From contig JAJPHV010000018.1 of the NCBI GenBank assembly GCA_021325095.1, forward strand, positions 1-64,000: a stretch of 64,000 nucleotides of DNA, written 5' to 3'. A program made the translations under genes and the position numbers. Source of the stretch: Chloroflexota bacterium (GTDB lineage: Bacteria; Chloroflexota; Anaerolineae; Aggregatilineales; UBA2796). Below, in pieces: positions 34,467 to 43,147 of the stretch. The notes under the pieces are model-generated. The model was not told the origin of the DNA and did not search any database. It saw nothing but the letters and a program-made list of their open reading frames with translations. Positions within the stretch are counted from its first letter, which is position 1. Each line of letters begins with the position of its first letter.

Positions 34467-35621
34467 TTACTGAGAAGTGGTCGGGACGGGCGTCGGCTTG
34501 ATCAGCACCACGTCAAGCGACTTCAAGTTATTGGTTTCGTTGCTTTCGTCAATGGCATTGTAAGGATCAGCGACCACATTCAGGCGCGCAGAGCCGGGGG
34601 CGGTAAAGGTGACGCTGGCCTGGAACTGCGCTTTCTGGCCCGGTACGAGCAGCGGGACAGTTCCCAAATCTTGCTGTGTGCCATCTGGCATGACCAGCCC
34701 GACGTTGAAGTTGGCTGCGTTGGCCGTGCCCGCATTTTGCACCAGAATGGTGTAGCTCACCGTCTTGGTTCCGTTCTGGTCGAGGACAATGGACACCGGG
34801 CCGAGCAGATCGGTCACGATCAGGTCGGCTTTGCCGGGCGTGACGCTGGCTTGTGGCACTGTCGGTGCGGTAGTAGGTGTGAGTGTGACTGTCGGGACAG
34901 GCGAAGCGGGTGGCTGTGCGACCTGGATGCCGTAGCAGTTGCCGAGCAGCGTGATAAAGCTGGCGCTCATCCAGCCCACCGTGTTGCTGATGCGGCCCTG
35001 CCACCAGGTGTTATCGGCAGTGCGCCCGGTGATGTAAACGACGTTGCCCAGCCCGAGTACTGCCAGGGGCGGATAGTTCTGGCCTGGCCCCTGGCGGAAA
35101 TTCAATCCGTTGACTTCGACGCGGGCACGGCAGGTTGGATCGTCGGGGATGACCTGCGTTGAGCCGATGGGCGCGGCAACAGTAGCCGTGACTTGCGCCG
35201 CCTGGTTCTTGACATTCAGCGTGATGGAAGCGGCGTCACTCGCCAGATCATTGCGATAGGCGATCACCTGCAAGATCAGCACGCCCGGCGCGGTGGGCGT
35301 GTAATTCAGGTAGGCCGCAAACTGCTGGTCGCCGAGTGGGTTCTGGGAGACTTTGCTATCGACCTGCTGCATGTTGGCGCGCAGTTCGAGGCGCGTCACG
35401 CCGTCGGGGTGGCTGCCGCTGGCCTGCACGGTGATGGGCTGGCCGACCACGGCATCGGCATTGTTTTGCGGCGATTGGATGGTGACAGTAGGGCGCACGG
35501 ACGAGGTGGGTGACACACGGGGCGTGGGCGTCGTGGGTATGACGCCGAGATTGCAGGCAAGGGCGGACATGACCAGCAAGGTTACACCCAACCCGGCTGA
35601 AAAGAGGCGTTGACTCCTCAC
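34467..35621 (-). CDS. Lipoprotein with Ig-like, SH3b and CARDB domains
   Basis: The 384-residue product starts at GTG six bases after a perfect AAGGAGGT. The signal ends in the lipobox MSALAC. In order follow a Thr/Pro linker, an Ig-like domain (VTIQSPQNNADAVVGQPITV, RLELRANMQQVDSK), an SH3b domain (VNGLNFRQGPGQNYPPLAVL, WWQGRISNTVGWMSASFI), and a CARDB domain (ADLIVTDLLGPVSIVLDQNG ... DESNETNNLKS). Surface adhesion or wall anchoring is likely. It is upstream of the similar 33688 gene and transcribed with it. Confidence 0.85.
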   Translation of the reverse strand: MRSQRLFSAGLGVTLLVMSALACNLGVIPTTPTPRVSPTSSVRPTVTIQSPQNNADAVVGQPITVQASGSHPDGVTRLELRANMQQVDSKVSQNPLGDQQFAAYLNYTPTAPGVLILQVIAYRNDLASDAASITLNVKNQAAQVTATVAAPIGSTQVIPDDPTCRARVEVNGLNFRQGPGQNYPPLAVLGLGNVVYITGRTADNTWWQGRISNTVGWMSASFITLLGNCYGIQVAQPPASPVPTVTLTPTTAPTVPQASVTPGKADLIVTDLLGPVSIVLDQNGTKTVSYTILVQNAGTANAANFNVGLVMPDGTQQDLGTVPLLVPGQKAQFQASVTFTAPGSARLNVVADPYNAIDESNETNNLKSLDVVLIKPTPVPTTSQ

Positions 35622-35825
35622 GCGGTGACCTCCTTGCGGCGTGCAGCGTGGAGCAATCCCCTTGCATTTTAGCATCAGCCGGGCGGATAGTCGAATGTGA
35701 CAGGCAACCGCAGGGGAAACGCAAGAAGGAGGCTATTGCGTGAAGGCCAGTGGGCAGGGCTGTCAGCGACTGTCAACGGCTGATCGAGGTGTTTAGTGCG
35801 ATGACACTTGCAGCCGGCTGTGAAA

Positions 35826-36821
35826 CTACTTTGCGGAGCGGATGTCATCCTCGCCATCGGCCAGGCTAATGACCTCGCGGGCCGTCACGTCGTCGGTTGC
35901 CAGCACCTTGACGAACCTGCCGCGCAGCGCGCCAAAGATCGAAACAACTTTGGGCAAGCCGCGCGCCACCGCCAGCGACTGGGGAATTTTGCGCAGATCG
36001 TCCAACTCCAACCCGATGATCCGCTGGTTGATTTCGTACTGCTCGTAATGCCCTTCAACGTCAAAGAAGCGCCCGCAGATTTCACCCACGATGCCTGCCT
36101 CACGCAGCTCTTTGAGATCGCGGCGCGTCAGGAGGCCCGCCCGTAGAAAACTGGACGCTTCGTCCTGTACCGTGCCGATCCCCGTTATTGCCAGTTTGAC
36201 GGCCTGGCCGCGCAGTAAACCTTCCCGCACGCTGGGTTCAGCCAGCAAAACGTCACGCGCCACAGCGCGCTCGACCAGAACCGGTGCATGCAGATCGTAG
36301 TGTCGCCCACCGAGCTTCTGGGCCACCATACGCGCCAGATCGGGGCTATCCACGACCAGCGCGCCGACTCCCCCCAGCAGCGGGACGACATTGATGTTTT
36401 GCGTCACATTGTCCGGCAAAGCGCTGACCGTCGCATGGACACCTGTCCCCCAGGCCACACCCACAGATGACCCCACCGGCACCGTCTCGAGAACGTGCTG
36501 CACGTAGCTGGCCGCAAGCTGGCCGATAGCCTTGAGCAGCGTGTCGTTGTCCATGCCGTCGTTTGAAGTCTGCGAGGTCTGAAGGACATAGGCGTCCTTG
36601 AGGCCAAAGCGTGTGATCAGTTCCTGCTCAAGCACAAAATCGCGGGGAATGGGCATCCGAATCTGGATTTCGACGATGCCTTTTTCGCGCGCTTCTTTGA
36701 TGAGGCGGGATACCTTTGAGGAGGAAATATCCAGGCGGGCGGCAATCTCGCTCTGGCTCTGGTTAAGTTTGTAATAGAGACTCGCCACCGTCGCCAGCAA
36801 TTCGTCTCGTGAATCCGTCAT
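35826..36821 (-). CDS. SorC/DeoR-family sugar-binding transcriptional regulator
   Basis: The 331-residue protein has an N-terminal helix-turn-helix (LYYKLNQSQSEIAARLDISSSKVSRLIKEA, about residues 15-44) and a C-terminal sugar-phosphate sensor domain of the SorC type (VGVAWGTGVHATVSALP, VVPLLGGVGALV, HAPVLVERAVARDVLLAEP, GEICGRFFDVEG). Such regulators respond to phosphorylated sugars and control the adjacent operon. It is divergent from the phosphatase-kinase-dehydrogenase cluster. Paired direct repeats at 37035 and 37113 around the divergent promoter are candidate binding sites. Confidence 0.9.
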   Translation of the reverse strand: MTDSRDELLATVASLYYKLNQSQSEIAARLDISSSKVSRLIKEAREKGIVEIQIRMPIPRDFVLEQELITRFGLKDAYVLQTSQTSNDGMDNDTLLKAIGQLAASYVQHVLETVPVGSSVGVAWGTGVHATVSALPDNVTQNINVVPLLGGVGALVVDSPDLARMVAQKLGGRHYDLHAPVLVERAVARDVLLAEPSVREGLLRGQAVKLAITGIGTVQDEASSFLRAGLLTRRDLKELREAGIVGEICGRFFDVEGHYEQYEINQRIIGLELDDLRKIPQSLAVARGLPKVVSIFGALRGRFVKVLATDDVTAREVISLADGEDDIRSAK

Positions 36822-37034
36822 AGTTCACCCGCGGTGCGGCGGTACAACGCCATAAGGAATCGGACTATTTTACCAGGCGGGCGCCCATCCCGTCAATCTA
36901 ATTTTGGGGCACGATTGGCAGGCGGGTATGGGTGATGAGGTTCGGCGGCCCCGGTTGCGGGAGAAAGTCTTGTTTGCGGCGTGAGTACTTCATACCCGGC
37001 TGCGCCATTGTTATGAAAAATCTATCACAATCAG

Positions 37035-37129
37035 CAAAATCTGTCAAACGGAACAGGCAGGTAAATGAGAGTATGAATTGACAAAAGTCTGGAACTATGC
37101 TATTTTGATATGCAAAATTGGTCAAACGG
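37035..37129. promoter_or_regulatory. Pair of 17-bp direct repeats, candidate SorC-type operators
   Basis: CAAAATCTGTCAAACGG (37035-37051) and CAAAATTGGTCAAACGG (37113-37129) differ at two positions. One lies upstream of the -35 box and the other just downstream of the -10 box of the promoter at 37078. The arrangement suits repression by looping or by occupancy. Confidence 0.55.
37078..37106 (+). promoter_or_regulatory. Sigma-70-type promoter of the phosphatase-kinase cluster
   Basis: TTGACA (37078-37083) and TATTTT (37101-37106) are 17 bp apart. The promoter lies 115 bp upstream of the GTG start at 37221. The -35 box is a perfect consensus. Confidence 0.65.
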
Positions 37130-37220
37130 TGAAATTATTTTCATTCCATGTCGAAATTACCTCAGCATAGTCCTCCTGGACCGCTCATCCCGCGCTCGGC
37201 ACAGCGCCGGAGGTAACGCC

Positions 37221-38048
37221 GTGCCACGAAGTATCGATGGTTTCATTCTTGACCTTGACGGCACTGTATATCTGGGTGAGGCGGCGCTGTCCGGTGCAGT
37301 TGAAGGCATCAGAACACTGCGCGAACAGGGCAAGCGTGTGCTCTTTGTCAGCAACAAACCCCTTGAACCGCGCCAGGCCTACGCTGCCAAACTCACCCGG
37401 CTCGGCATCCCGGCCAGCCCGGACGACGTGATCACCTCGGCTTTTGTGCTCGGCTATCACCTGGCGCATACCGCTCCGCACCTGCGCCTGTACGTCATCG
37501 GCGAGCAAAACCTGCTTGACGAACTGCGCGGTCATGGGCTGCACGTGGTAAGCGAATTTGCCGATCAGGACCCCAAACAGGTCATCCAACCCGACGGTGT
37601 GGATGCCGTGGTCGTGGCTTTTGACCGCACCCTGGACTACCGCAAGCTCAATACCGCATACCAGGCCTTGCTGCGGGGCGCGCGTTTTTTCGCCACCAAC
37701 GCCGACAAAGCCTGCCCGATGCCTGGCGGCGCAATCCCTGACGCAGGTGCAACCATCGCCGCGCTCGAACACATCACTGGCCGTAAGCTGGAACTGCTGG
37801 CGGGCAAGCCATCCAACCTGATCATCCAGGTTGCCCTGGATAGACTGGGCCTGCCAGCGGCGCGCTGTATGATGGTCGGGGATCGCCTGGAGACGGACAT
37901 CTTCATGGGTCAGCAGGCAGGCATGGTGACTGCGGTCACGCTGACGGGCGTTTCCAGGCGCGAAGACATTGCCAGGATGACCAGGCCGCCCGATTTCGTC
38001 ATCGAAAACCTCGGCGAATTGCCCGCCATTGTCGCAAACCTGGCTTGA
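37221..38048 (+). CDS. HAD-IIA sugar phosphatase, NagD/AraL-like
   Basis: The 275-residue protein dephosphorylates small phosphates. It has the HAD nucleophile motif GFILDLDGTVYLG, the Ser/Asn motif VLFVSNKPLEPRQAYAAKL, the Lys in LELLAGKPSNLI and the acidic motif MMVGDRLETDIFMGQQAG, with the C2 cap of the NagD subfamily. The GTG start is chosen for the GGAGGT six bases upstream. In Bacillus the homologue AraL is encoded with the dehydrogenase AraM. The same pair occurs here (37221 and 40349), which supports an AraL-like role against stray sugar phosphates. Confidence 0.88.
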   Translation: MPRSIDGFILDLDGTVYLGEAALSGAVEGIRTLREQGKRVLFVSNKPLEPRQAYAAKLTRLGIPASPDDVITSAFVLGYHLAHTAPHLRLYVIGEQNLLDELRGHGLHVVSEFADQDPKQVIQPDGVDAVVVAFDRTLDYRKLNTAYQALLRGARFFATNADKACPMPGGAIPDAGATIAALEHITGRKLELLAGKPSNLIIQVALDRLGLPAARCMMVGDRLETDIFMGQQAGMVTAVTLTGVSRREDIARMTRPPDFVIENLGELPAIVANLA

Positions 38049-38149
38049 GCGGCCTCTGGCAAAAGCAGCAAAGGAGGTGATCCCAAAGACGCTGAAAAGT
38101 CCCACTGCGTTCGTAATATTCGCAACTATGACCGGCTATGGAGAACAAA

Positions 38150-38232
38150 ATGAAGCGCAAACTATTACTCCTCGTTGTATTAGTTGCCCTGCTTGCCTTC
38201 GGTGTGTTCAGCGGCAAAATGCCCGCACGGGC
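38150..38232 (+). pseudogene. Signal-peptide fragment of a solute-binding protein
   Basis: An ATG with GGAG seven bases upstream opens MKRKLLLLVVLVALLAFGVF and a few more residues ending PARA, a typical Sec signal peptide. The frame then runs out of phase into the ATPase fragment at about 38232 and stops soon after. This looks like the 5' stub of a sugar-binding protein gene cut by a deletion. Confidence 0.6.
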
Positions 38233-38781
38233 CGGACGACGGTGCTGGTCACGCACGACCAGTTGGAAGCTGTGGCGATGGCCGAACGGGTGGCCGTCAT
38301 GAACCTGGGCGTTTTACAGCAGGTCGGCACGTTTGACGAAATCTACAACCATCCGGCCAATGAATTCGTAGCCGGGTTCATTGGCGAGCCGCCCATGAAC
38401 TTCCTGACCTGTGAGCCGTTCAGTGAAGGCGACGAAGTCAAACTGCGCGCTGTCGATGGCAGTTTCGCGGTGAAATTGCCGCCGGAACTGCGTTCCAAAG
38501 TCCTGAACGCTGGAAGCAACCAGATCAGTCTGGGCATTCGCCCGATAGACGTGATCGCCCGGCACAGCGCATCCAACAATGGTGTGGGTGAAATTGAGGC
38601 CAGTGTGTTCACCTTCGAGGCTCTGGGCGAGGAAGGCCAGCTTGCGGCCAACGTCGGGCAGAATTCACTGCTGGTGGTCACCCCGTCCGAGGAGAGCTTC
38701 GCACCGAGAGAGAAAATCTGGCTGCAACTCAAGACGAACCGGATGCACCTCTTCAACGCGCAGAGCGGGTTAGCCCTCTAG
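38230..38781 (+). pseudogene. C-terminal fragment of a sugar ABC transporter ATPase (MalK/UgpC/MsmX type)
   Basis: The reading begins GRTTVLVTHDQLEAVAMAERVAVMNLGVLQQVGTFDEIYNHPANEFVAGFIGEPPMN, i.e. the H-loop (THDQ) and the start of the TOBE/MalK regulatory domain, followed by about 120 residues of that domain. Walker A, signature motif and Walker B are missing, so about 200 N-terminal residues are lost. The junction lies right after the signal-peptide stub. The deletion appears to have removed the binding protein, the two permeases and half of the ATPase. It cannot function as an ATPase. Confidence 0.8.
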
Positions 38782-38801
38782 GCGCGGGCGACGTTCCAGC
38801 T

Positions 38802-40352
38802 ATGTATGTACTGGGCATCGACGCCGGGACCGAAGCCGTCAAAGCCGGGATTTTTGACCAGGAAGGACATCTCGTAGCTTCGGGTGCGCGCGCCTATCCA
38901 ACGTACTTTCCGCATCCCGGTTGGGCCGAGCAGGACCCGCGCGATTGGTGGGACGGGCTGGTCGGCGCGGTGCAGGACTGCCTGGCCGCCTCGCCGGTCA
39001 GCGCCGATGCGATTACCGGAATCAGCGCCGACGCCACCACCTGCACCCTGATGCCGATCAAAGCCAATGGCGACCCGCTGCGCCGGGCGCTGCTGTGGAT
39101 GGACGTGCGGGCCACAGAACAGGCCGCGCGCATCTTCAAATCCGGGCATCCGGCGCTGTGCTACAGCCTGGCGGGTGTGAGCGCCGAGTGGATGCCCGCT
39201 AAAGCGCTCTGGCTGAAGGAAAACGAGCCGGATGTCTTTGCTGAGGCGGCGTACCTGGTTGAGTACGCGGACTGGCTGGCCTTCCGCCTGACGGGCCGGA
39301 TGGCGCTCAACATCAACACCATCACGCAGCGCTGGTACTACCACAGGCCCGGCGGCGGCTGGCCGTCCAGCTTCTACGAGCAGATCGGCCTGGGCGGTGT
39401 GGAAGCTAAATTCCCGAAGGACGTTCTGCGTCTGGGCGAGATCGCTGGCCCACTCAGCCGACCCGCCGCTGAACAACTTGGGCTGCCAGCAGGCATCCCG
39501 GTGGCGATGGGCGGCGGGGACGCCTTCGTCGGGCTGCTGGGCCTGGGCGTGGTCGAACCGGGTGACCTGGGCGTGGTGATGGGTTCGTCCAATGTTCTTT
39601 CCGGGTTGACAGCCAACGAGGTACACTTTCCCGGCGTTTTTGGCAGCTTCCCCGACGCAGTGATTCCGGGTTTGAATCTGATTGAAGGCGGCCAGGTTTC
39701 AACGGGTTCAATTCTGAACTGGTTTAAGCGAAACTTCGCGCAGGACCTGGTCGAGCAGGTGGCGCGCACTGGCGGCGCGGTCTATCGCCTCCTGGACGAT
39801 GAGGCCGCCCAAATCCCGCCCGGTTCGGAGGGATTGATCGTGCTCGACTACTTCCAGGGCAACCGGACGCCGCACACCGACTCGCTGGCACGCGGCGTGA
39901 TCCTGGGGCTGTCGCTGCAAGCCAGCCGGGCGCACGTCTTCCGCGCGATGATGGAGGGTATCGCCTACGGGATGAAGGACATTCTGGATACCTTCATCCG
40001 CCATCAGTGCGCCATCTCGCGGGTGATCGCCTGCGGCGGGGCAACGCAGAGCAAATTGTTTATGCAAATTTACGCGGACGTGGTAGGCCAGCCGATCTAT
40101 ATCACCCGCGTGCCAGAAGCGTCCCTGTTGGGGTCGGCGGTGCTGGCGGCGGTGGGCGCAGGGCTATATCCGACACTGGCCGATGCCTCGCAGCACATGG
40201 TCGAGGTGGTGGGCGAGTACCGGCCCGATCCCGAACGGCACCAGGCTTACCAGTTCTTTGTTCAGAAATATCAGGAAACCTATCAGCAGTTGCGCGGCGT
40301 GATGCACTCGATCAGCCAGAGTGAGCATCGCAACGTGAGGAACAAGCCATGA
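38802..40352 (+). CDS. FGGY-family carbohydrate kinase
   Basis: The 516-residue kinase has the N-terminal phosphate-1 motif VLGIDAGTEAVKAGIFD. GWAEQDPRDWWDGL and LLWMDVRATEQA follow. The C-terminal domain has MGGGDAFVGLLGLGVVEPGD, GSSNVLSGLTA, LIEGGQVSTGSILNWFKRNF and VIACGGATQSKLFMQIYADVVGQPI. It resembles ribulokinase (AraB), xylulokinase and D-ribulokinase relatives; the substrate, probably a ketopentose or polyol, cannot be chosen by eye. It overlaps the dehydrogenase gene by four bases (ATGA) and follows the ABC remnant by 20 bp. Confidence 0.88.
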   Translation: MYVLGIDAGTEAVKAGIFDQEGHLVASGARAYPTYFPHPGWAEQDPRDWWDGLVGAVQDCLAASPVSADAITGISADATTCTLMPIKANGDPLRRALLWMDVRATEQAARIFKSGHPALCYSLAGVSAEWMPAKALWLKENEPDVFAEAAYLVEYADWLAFRLTGRMALNINTITQRWYYHRPGGGWPSSFYEQIGLGGVEAKFPKDVLRLGEIAGPLSRPAAEQLGLPAGIPVAMGGGDAFVGLLGLGVVEPGDLGVVMGSSNVLSGLTANEVHFPGVFGSFPDAVIPGLNLIEGGQVSTGSILNWFKRNFAQDLVEQVARTGGAVYRLLDDEAAQIPPGSEGLIVLDYFQGNRTPHTDSLARGVILGLSLQASRAHVFRAMMEGIAYGMKDILDTFIRHQCAISRVIACGGATQSKLFMQIYADVVGQPIYITRVPEASLLGSAVLAAVGAGLYPTLADASQHMVEVVGEYRPDPERHQAYQFFVQKYQETYQQLRGVMHSISQSEHRNVRNKP

Positions 40353-41599
40353 CCACCATTGACCCGATCTACGTCGGAAGCGATGCCATCTCGAAACTGG
40401 TCGAATACGCAGACCAGAAGCAGCTTCGGCGTTTTACCATTGTGTGCGACGACAACACCTACCGGGCACTTGGGCAGCGCGTCCAGCAGGCGTTGGCCGA
40501 GCACGGTCTCGCCGTGAATGTCGTCAGGCTAACCGGCGCGGAAGTGATCGCAGACGAACATTATCTCGTCCAGGTGCTGGTCGAAGCGCCGCTAGACGAC
40601 AGAACGTACCTGGCGGTTGGCTCCGGGACGCTCACCGACATCACGCGCTTCGTCAGCCACCGCACCGGGAAAGCCTTCATTTCGATGCCCACTGCGCCAT
40701 CCGTCGATGGCTTCACCTCGATTGGCGCGCCGATTGTCATTTCCGGCGTCAAGCAGACCATTCTATGCCAGGCGCCGGTAGCCCTGTTCGCCGATCTGGA
40801 CACGCTGTGCAGCGCGCCGCATAAACTGATCGCGGCGGGCTTTGGGGACATGATCGGCAAGATCACGTCGCTGGCCGACTGGAAGGTGGGCCACATCGTC
40901 TGGGACGAGCCGTTTGACGAGGCCATCTTCAAGCGCTCTCAGGCGGCGATTGCAAGCTGCATCAAGCACGCGCCGGAGATCGGTCAAAATTCGCGGGAAG
41001 GCGTCCGGCAACTGATGGATGCGCTGATCGAATCCGGGTTGTGTATGCTGGACTTCGGCAATTCGCGCCCGGCCTCTGGCGCAGAGCATCATGCATCCCA
41101 TTATTGGGAGATGAAGCTGCTGCAAGAGCACCGGCCTGCCATTTTGCACGGGGCAAAAGTCGGCTTTGCGCTGACACTGGTGGCCGAGCAGTACGCGAAG
41201 CTCCGTGCCCTGAGCCGCCAGCAAATGCTGGATCGGCTGGAAGCGGCCACGCTCCCTGACCGGGAGCAAGAGATCGCCGCGATTCGGCAGGGGTACGGCG
41301 CGCTGGCCGACGACGTGATCCGCGAACATGCACCATTCCTCGACCTGACGGAAGCCGGCTTTGAGCGGGTTAAGAAGCGGATCGCCGAGTGTTGGGACGA
41401 GATTCAAGCTGTCGCCGCGATGGTTCCCGCGCCGCAAGAGATCGTGGGCTACCTGCGGCAGGCCGGGGCCGCCACCGACGGCCAGTCGCTTGGGCTGGGC
41501 GCAGACGAAATCCCATTGGGGATGCAATACGGCCATTACCTGCGCAATCGCTTCACTGTCATGAAACTCAGCCGCATACTGAACATCCCGCTGACGTAG
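40349..41599 (+). CDS. sn-glycerol-1-phosphate dehydrogenase, AraM/EgsA family
   Basis: The 416-residue protein is an iron-type dehydrogenase of the G1PDH family, which interconverts dihydroxyacetone phosphate and glycerol-1-phosphate with NAD(P)H. Motifs are AVGSGTLTDITRFVSHRTGK (NAD phosphate), ISMPTAPSVDGFTSIGAP, and metal ligands in GFGDMIGKITSLADWKVG, GAEHHASHYWEM and ILHGAKVGFALTLVAEQY. The length is close to Bacillus AraM (about 394) and longer than archaeal EgsA. Translationally coupled to the FGGY kinase, it is likely part of sugar or polyol catabolism here rather than lipid synthesis. Confidence 0.88.
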   Translation: MTTIDPIYVGSDAISKLVEYADQKQLRRFTIVCDDNTYRALGQRVQQALAEHGLAVNVVRLTGAEVIADEHYLVQVLVEAPLDDRTYLAVGSGTLTDITRFVSHRTGKAFISMPTAPSVDGFTSIGAPIVISGVKQTILCQAPVALFADLDTLCSAPHKLIAAGFGDMIGKITSLADWKVGHIVWDEPFDEAIFKRSQAAIASCIKHAPEIGQNSREGVRQLMDALIESGLCMLDFGNSRPASGAEHHASHYWEMKLLQEHRPAILHGAKVGFALTLVAEQYAKLRALSRQQMLDRLEAATLPDREQEIAAIRQGYGALADDVIREHAPFLDLTEAGFERVKKRIAECWDEIQAVAAMVPAPQEIVGYLRQAGAATDGQSLGLGADEIPLGMQYGHYLRNRFTVMKLSRILNIPLT

Positions 41600-41807
41600 C
41601 AGATCAGTGTTCGTGCCCCTGTCCCCTGACGGGTCGGCATCCAATACAAAATCCCGGCCTACGCGGTTTTAAGCGCTGGCCCTCGTCTCCTTTGCCCTTT
41701 GCTACCGATTCAGCCCCTGCTTTCCGGCGTGGAATAGGAGTTGGGTGGCGGCGGCCATCCTGCTAAAATAGCCCGCGCGATACCCTTTGCTTCAGGACAG
41801 ACGAGTT

Positions 41808-42401
41808 ATGGACCCACGATTGACCATTGAAACCGCTGCTGCGCTGTTCGTTACGCAGGTGTTGCCCGCCATTCTGGGTGCAATTGCCATTGTCCTCGGC
41901 GGTAGTTTCTTTTTGTCCCTTTTGCTGCGCATGGTGGGGGCGGCGGCGCGGCGGGCGCGCGTCAAGAGCGCGATGATCGACTTGATGCAGGCGGCGCTGA
42001 CATTCGGGGGATGGATATTGATCATCGCCGGCGTGCTGCAAGCGCTCGGGCTGAACGCCATTGCGCTGGCCGTCGGCAGCAGCATCAGCCTGGTGGCGTT
42101 GGGCGTGGCAGGTGCGGCTTCCGGCAACCTGGGCGACATCATTGCGGGCATCTTTCTGGCCTCCGACCCGGACTTTGGCAACGGCTTTACCATCAAGTCT
42201 GGCGACGTGCAGGGCGTGATCGAGCATATCGACCTGCGCAAAACGCGCATTCGTGCCCCCGACGGCAAGCTGCACGTCGTGCCCAACAAGAAGATCGAAA
42301 ACGAAGTGTGGATCGTGGAAAATCGCCCACCGGCCCCGCCGCCACTGATACAGCGGGGCCGCCGTCACGCCGACGAAACGTCCGCGCCGCCAGTCCAATG
42401 A
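41808..42401 (+). CDS. Small mechanosensitive channel (MscS family), short form
   Basis: The 197-residue protein opens under membrane tension to release solutes. It has N-terminal helices (TQVLPAILGAIAIVLGGSFF, GWILIIAGVLQALGLNAIAL), the pore helix region ISLVALGVAGAASGNLGDIIAGIFLASD, and the beta domain start (FGNGFTIKSGDVQGVIEHIDLRKTRIR, VPNKKIENEVW). The C-terminal alpha/beta vestibule domain of MscS is missing, and the sequence ends in a Pro-rich tail. The stop overlaps the next gene (ATGA). Confidence 0.82.
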   Translation: MDPRLTIETAAALFVTQVLPAILGAIAIVLGGSFFLSLLLRMVGAAARRARVKSAMIDLMQAALTFGGWILIIAGVLQALGLNAIALAVGSSISLVALGVAGAASGNLGDIIAGIFLASDPDFGNGFTIKSGDVQGVIEHIDLRKTRIRAPDGKLHVVPNKKIENEVWIVENRPPAPPPLIQRGRRHADETSAPPVQ

Positions 42402-43099
42402 GCCTCTCGCTGGATCGACAGAATGAATATCGGGCACGCTACCGCGCCGGGCATCCCGGCTGGCGGCCTGCCACCGAAGTCTACGAAGAACTGATTCGCC
42501 AGCGCCTGCAACCGGGGATGCGGGTCCTCGACCTGGGCTGCGGGCGCGGCGGCGTCCTCGAACAGCTTGGCGAACTGGTGGCGCATCCCCTCGGCCTTGA
42601 TCCGGATTTCCAGTCGCTGCGGGAACATCGTCTCCCCGGTTTGCCGCGCGCTGAAGCCCTTGCCGATTGTCTGCCGATCCGCGCGGGGAGCATCGACTTG
42701 GTGACCTGTAGCTGGGTCCTGGAACACCTGCCCGATCCGGTTCGTGTCTTTGACGAAATCCGGCGCGTGCTGCGCCCTGGCGGCTGCTTTGTGTTCCTGA
42801 CCCCGAATGCCGCCAGCCTGATCGCCCGCCTGAACCGCCTGCTGCGCCCGCTGCAACGCACGCTGGTTCCCCGCCTGTATGGCCGCGCCGAGGCGGATAC
42901 CTTTCCGGTGATGTACCGGGCCAACACACCATCGCGCATCATGGCGCTGGCAAGCAAGGCTGCGCTGGACTGCACCTTATTGCGAACGGTGAAAGACCCA
43001 TCCTATCTCGCCTTTCACCCGCTGCTCTTCTGGCTGAGTGTGGCGCTGTCGCGGATCACGCCGCCCGTCCACCTGGTCGGCGTCCTGACGGCAACGTAG
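42398..43099 (+). CDS. SAM-dependent methyltransferase, class I
   Basis: The 233-residue protein has a Methyltransf_11 domain: MRVLDLGCGRGGVLEQLGEL is motif I, ADCLPIRAGSIDLVTCSWVLEHLPDP contains motifs II and post-II, and IRRVLRPGGCFVFLTPNAAS is motif III. A C-terminal hydrophobic stretch (HPLLFWLSVALSRI) may touch the membrane. The substrate is unknown. The ATG is chosen since it overlaps the MscS stop and the upstream reading is only a shadow of that gene. Confidence 0.85.
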   Translation: MSLSLDRQNEYRARYRAGHPGWRPATEVYEELIRQRLQPGMRVLDLGCGRGGVLEQLGELVAHPLGLDPDFQSLREHRLPGLPRAEALADCLPIRAGSIDLVTCSWVLEHLPDPVRVFDEIRRVLRPGGCFVFLTPNAASLIARLNRLLRPLQRTLVPRLYGRAEADTFPVMYRANTPSRIMALASKAALDCTLLRTVKDPSYLAFHPLLFWLSVALSRITPPVHLVGVLTAT

Positions 43100-43147
43100 C
43101 CTCCTCCGGTTTCCCCTCCCTACGAAGTGGACAGGGGTGCGGTTAAC

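Noticed and set aside
38029-38781. A continuous frame starting in the end of the phosphatase gene and running into the ATPase fragment
   Set aside because: The first 65 codons cover the phosphatase end out of frame and the signal-peptide stub out of frame; only the part from about 38230 has family similarity.
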